This document shows, one piece after another, positions 62,309-64,000 of a stretch of DNA of 64,000 nucleotides. A model generated the notes under the pieces. The model did not search any database, was not told the DNA's origin, and saw nothing but the letters and a program-made list of their open reading frames with translations. The stretch is from assembly GCA_937927895.1 (NCBI GenBank), contig CALGKA010000018.1:1-64000 (forward strand). The letters run 5' to 3'. How positions within the stretch are numbered: position 1 is the first letter of the stretch; each line of letters begins with the position of its first letter. The stretch comes from an uncultured Granulosicoccaceae bacterium. GTDB lineage: Bacteria > Pseudomonadota > Gammaproteobacteria > Granulosicoccales > Granulosicoccaceae. The position numbers were made by a program, and so were the translations under genes.

Positions 62309-63205
62309 CTAACCACCGGCGTTTGCGAGATCGATAACATCTTGCATTGTGGGGATTGCTGCCTGCGCACCAGGTTTAGTACAGGCGAGTGCAGCAGCTG
62401 CGTTGGCTACTTTGCAGGCGTTTTGTAATGAGTTGCCTTTTGCGAGCATAGTGCCCAAAAAGCCCGCGAATGTATCCCCTGCGCCCACAGTATCTATTGC
62501 TTCCACTTTAATGCCGGGCAATGAAAATGTTCTTAATTCGTGATCTATGGCTTCAATGCCTTTCGCCCCAAGTGTTTTTATAACAGCACAGCCTGTTTTG
62601 CTGGCTATATTTTCAACTGTTGCTGAAGTGAGGCCTAACTCTTGACGTAAGCTTTCGGCTTCAGTTTCGTTGATTAGTAGGTAGTCAACGCAGTCTAATA
62701 AATCGGATTCGATAGACTGATAAGGTGCAAGATTGGCGATGACTTTGCCACCGGCTTGCTTTGTGTGTTTTGCAGCAGCCACTACCGCCGGTAGCGGGCA
62801 TTCCAATTGTAATAACAGGAAGTCATCCGGTTTTATATTCATTGCCAGCGCGTGTTCTTCACCGACCTCACCGTTTGCACCAGCTATGATCACTATTTGG
62901 TTTTCACTGTTGTGATCGACAAAAACAAATGCGCAACCCGTTGGGCCTGATATCGTTTTAACACCTGTTAGATCTACACCGCTCGAGGTTAATAAATCAA
63001 GCGCTGCTTCTGCGACTGAATCGTCGCCCACGGCACCGGTCATTTTTACTTCAGTGCCAGCGCGTTTAGCAGCCAATGCTTGATTAGCGCCTTTACCTCC
63101 AGGTGTAAGAGAAAGTTTGCTACCAGCGATTGTTTCACCCGGGGTGGGTAGGTTCACTACGTTGACTGAGTAGTCTATGTTAATAGATCCGAGAACATGA
63201 ATCAT
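62309..63205 (-). CDS. rbsK: Ribokinase
   Basis: From the internal ATG at 63205 this is about 298 residues of PfkB fold. The first PfkB motif GGKGANQALAAKRAG, the substrate region and the ATP/catalytic motif DTVGAGDTFAGFLGTMLA are all present. Ribokinase phosphorylates D-ribose at C5 in the cytosol. No ribose transporter is in the window. The track start at 63268 has a His/Thr-rich extension that is not typical. Confidence 0.93.
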   Translation of the reverse strand: MIHVLGSINIDYSVNVVNLPTPGETIAGSKLSLTPGGKGANQALAAKRAGTEVKMTGAVGDDSVAEAALDLLTSSGVDLTGVKTISGPTGCAFVFVDHNSENQIVIIAGANGEVGEEHALAMNIKPDDFLLLQLECPLPAVVAAAKHTKQAGGKVIANLAPYQSIESDLLDCVDYLLINETEAESLRQELGLTSATVENIASKTGCAVIKTLGAKGIEAIDHELRTFSLPGIKVEAIDTVGAGDTFAGFLGTMLAKGNSLQNACKVANAAAALACTKPGAQAAIPTMQDVIDLANAGG

Positions 63206-63364
63206 TGGGTGATTGTCCGTGCTTGTAGCGGTGGTTAAAGTGTTGTGACAGCAGTGCTGGGCGTGCAATCATTGTGTATATTATTGTACCTGTCTTCCTT
63301 TCAATTAATCACAGTTTGCTGAGATAGTTCAAAATGAATTTGCAGATTAATTTTGCCCGCCTCT

Positions 63365-64000
63365 GTGCCTGCGATAACTAAAGAAACTATTGTGCACAAG
63401 CCCTCCGTGAGTCCAAATATTCCGGTAGTAACATTACCAAAACTGCGAAAAATCGCTTTGGCACAGCAAGGATTGATAAAGACCAATCCGTATGGCACAG
63501 GATTAACGGCTGTAGAGAGTTGCATAGCGCAAATAGGTTATGTGCAGATAGATACAATTTCGGTGGTAGAGCGTGCGCATCATCATGTTTTGTGGAGCCG
63601 TGTAAATGACTACTCAGCAGAGCATTTGGCAACGCTTGTTGCGAGCAAAAAAGTGTTTGAATACTGGTTTCATGCTGCAGCATTTTTGCCGATACAAGAT
63701 TTTCGTTTTGCACTTCCCAGAATGAATGCCATCAAAGCCGGTGAAAAGCACTGGTTTGAAAATATTGATAAGAAGCTCGTTCGGAATGTATATAAACGAA
63801 TAGAAACAGAAGGGCCGTTGCGCGCCAGAGACTTTGCCGATACTCGAAAACAAAATACCGGTTGGTGGGACTGGAAGCCTGCTAAGCAGGCGCTTGAAAA
63901 GCTATTTATGCAAGGTGATCTAATGGTAGTTGCGCGTGAAGGGTTTCAAAAGCGCTACGATCTAACGACACGGGTACTACCTTCGAGCGTAGATACTCGA
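63365..64000 (+). CDS. Winged-helix DNA glycosylase-like protein (YcaQ family), truncated at window end
   Basis: An ORF open to position 64000 encodes the N-terminal part of a YcaQ/AlkZ-type protein. LRKIALAQQGLI, ESCIAQIGYVQIDTISVVER and AHHHVLWSRV are typical of the helix-turn-helix-containing DNA glycosylases that unhook interstrand crosslinks. It was missed by the track because it has no stop in the window. GTG at 63365 or 63392 are possible starts; the frame is closed by a stop at 63335. Confidence 0.85.
   Translation, partial: MPAITKETIVHKPSVSPNIPVVTLPKLRKIALAQQGLIKTNPYGTGLTAVESCIAQIGYVQIDTISVVERAHHHVLWSRVNDYSAEHLATLVASKKVFEYWFHAAAFLPIQDFRFALPRMNAIKAGEKHWFENIDKKLVRNVYKRIETEGPLRARDFADTRKQNTGWWDWKPAKQALEKLFMQGDLMVVAREGFQKRYDLTTRVLPSSVDTR

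Overview
The window looks like chromosome from a free-living, probably marine gammaproteobacterium. The evidence is a TAXI-type TRAP transporter, a heterotetrameric sarcosine oxidase operon with its own ABC transporter, a secreted type I sulfatase, many lipoproteins, an RND pump, DUF6164 and DUF1801 proteins and a moderate base composition. A Granulosicoccus-like lineage is possible but is only an inference. No rRNA, integrase, prophage or CRISPR array is visible.

Layout. 0-5 kb (minus): a TAXI solute receptor and fused TRAP permease, followed by a VOC protein and a frameshifted cupin, plus a small secreted protein. 5-13.9 kb (plus): a nitrilase-superfamily amidase, REP-like hairpins, a tandem repeat, the large helicase Lhr, an AraC/GyrI regulator overlapping a DUF1801 gene, and a LysE exporter. 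13.9-18.4 kb: a GH12-like lipoprotein, an HNH endonuclease, a probable small RNA, and a tight array of about ten tRNA genes, many with reduced D-arms or abnormal T-arms, followed by DUF1330. 18.5-28.7 kb: a secreted protein, MOSC protein, RtcB with a small transcript upstream, a spondin-domain protein, a two-component system, an aminotransferase, a BamE-like lipoprotein and a sulfatase. 28.7-41.5 kb (minus): ABC ATPase, receptor, two permeases and soxB-soxD-soxA-soxG, plus a 3-hydroxyisobutyrate dehydrogenase-like enzyme and a MocR regulator. 41.7-49.8 kb: a glycerophosphodiesterase, a lipase-like hydrolase, a TetR-MFP-RND pump operon with a candidate operator, and a LysR gene with a palindromic site facing a decayed small gene. 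49.9-64 kb: envelope proteins (two OmpA-domain proteins, DUF481, Tat-exported DUF882), a GrdB-like protein, asparaginase II, an aldehyde dehydrogenase, a membrane-anchored coiled-coil/HhH protein, ribokinase and the start of a YcaQ-type gene.

The most unusual features are (1) the array of structurally deviant tRNA genes beside a promoter-terminator-bounded small RNA, and (2) a family of 93-176 bp fold-back (MITE-like) elements present three times (26.9, 51.6 and 59.3 kb). One copy supplies a stop codon to its neighbour and another lies across the start of an ORF. The sarcosine oxidase/ABC operon forms a coherent uptake-and-demethylation pathway, with a perfect palindrome at its promoter. All calls come from reading the sequence; no database search was run.
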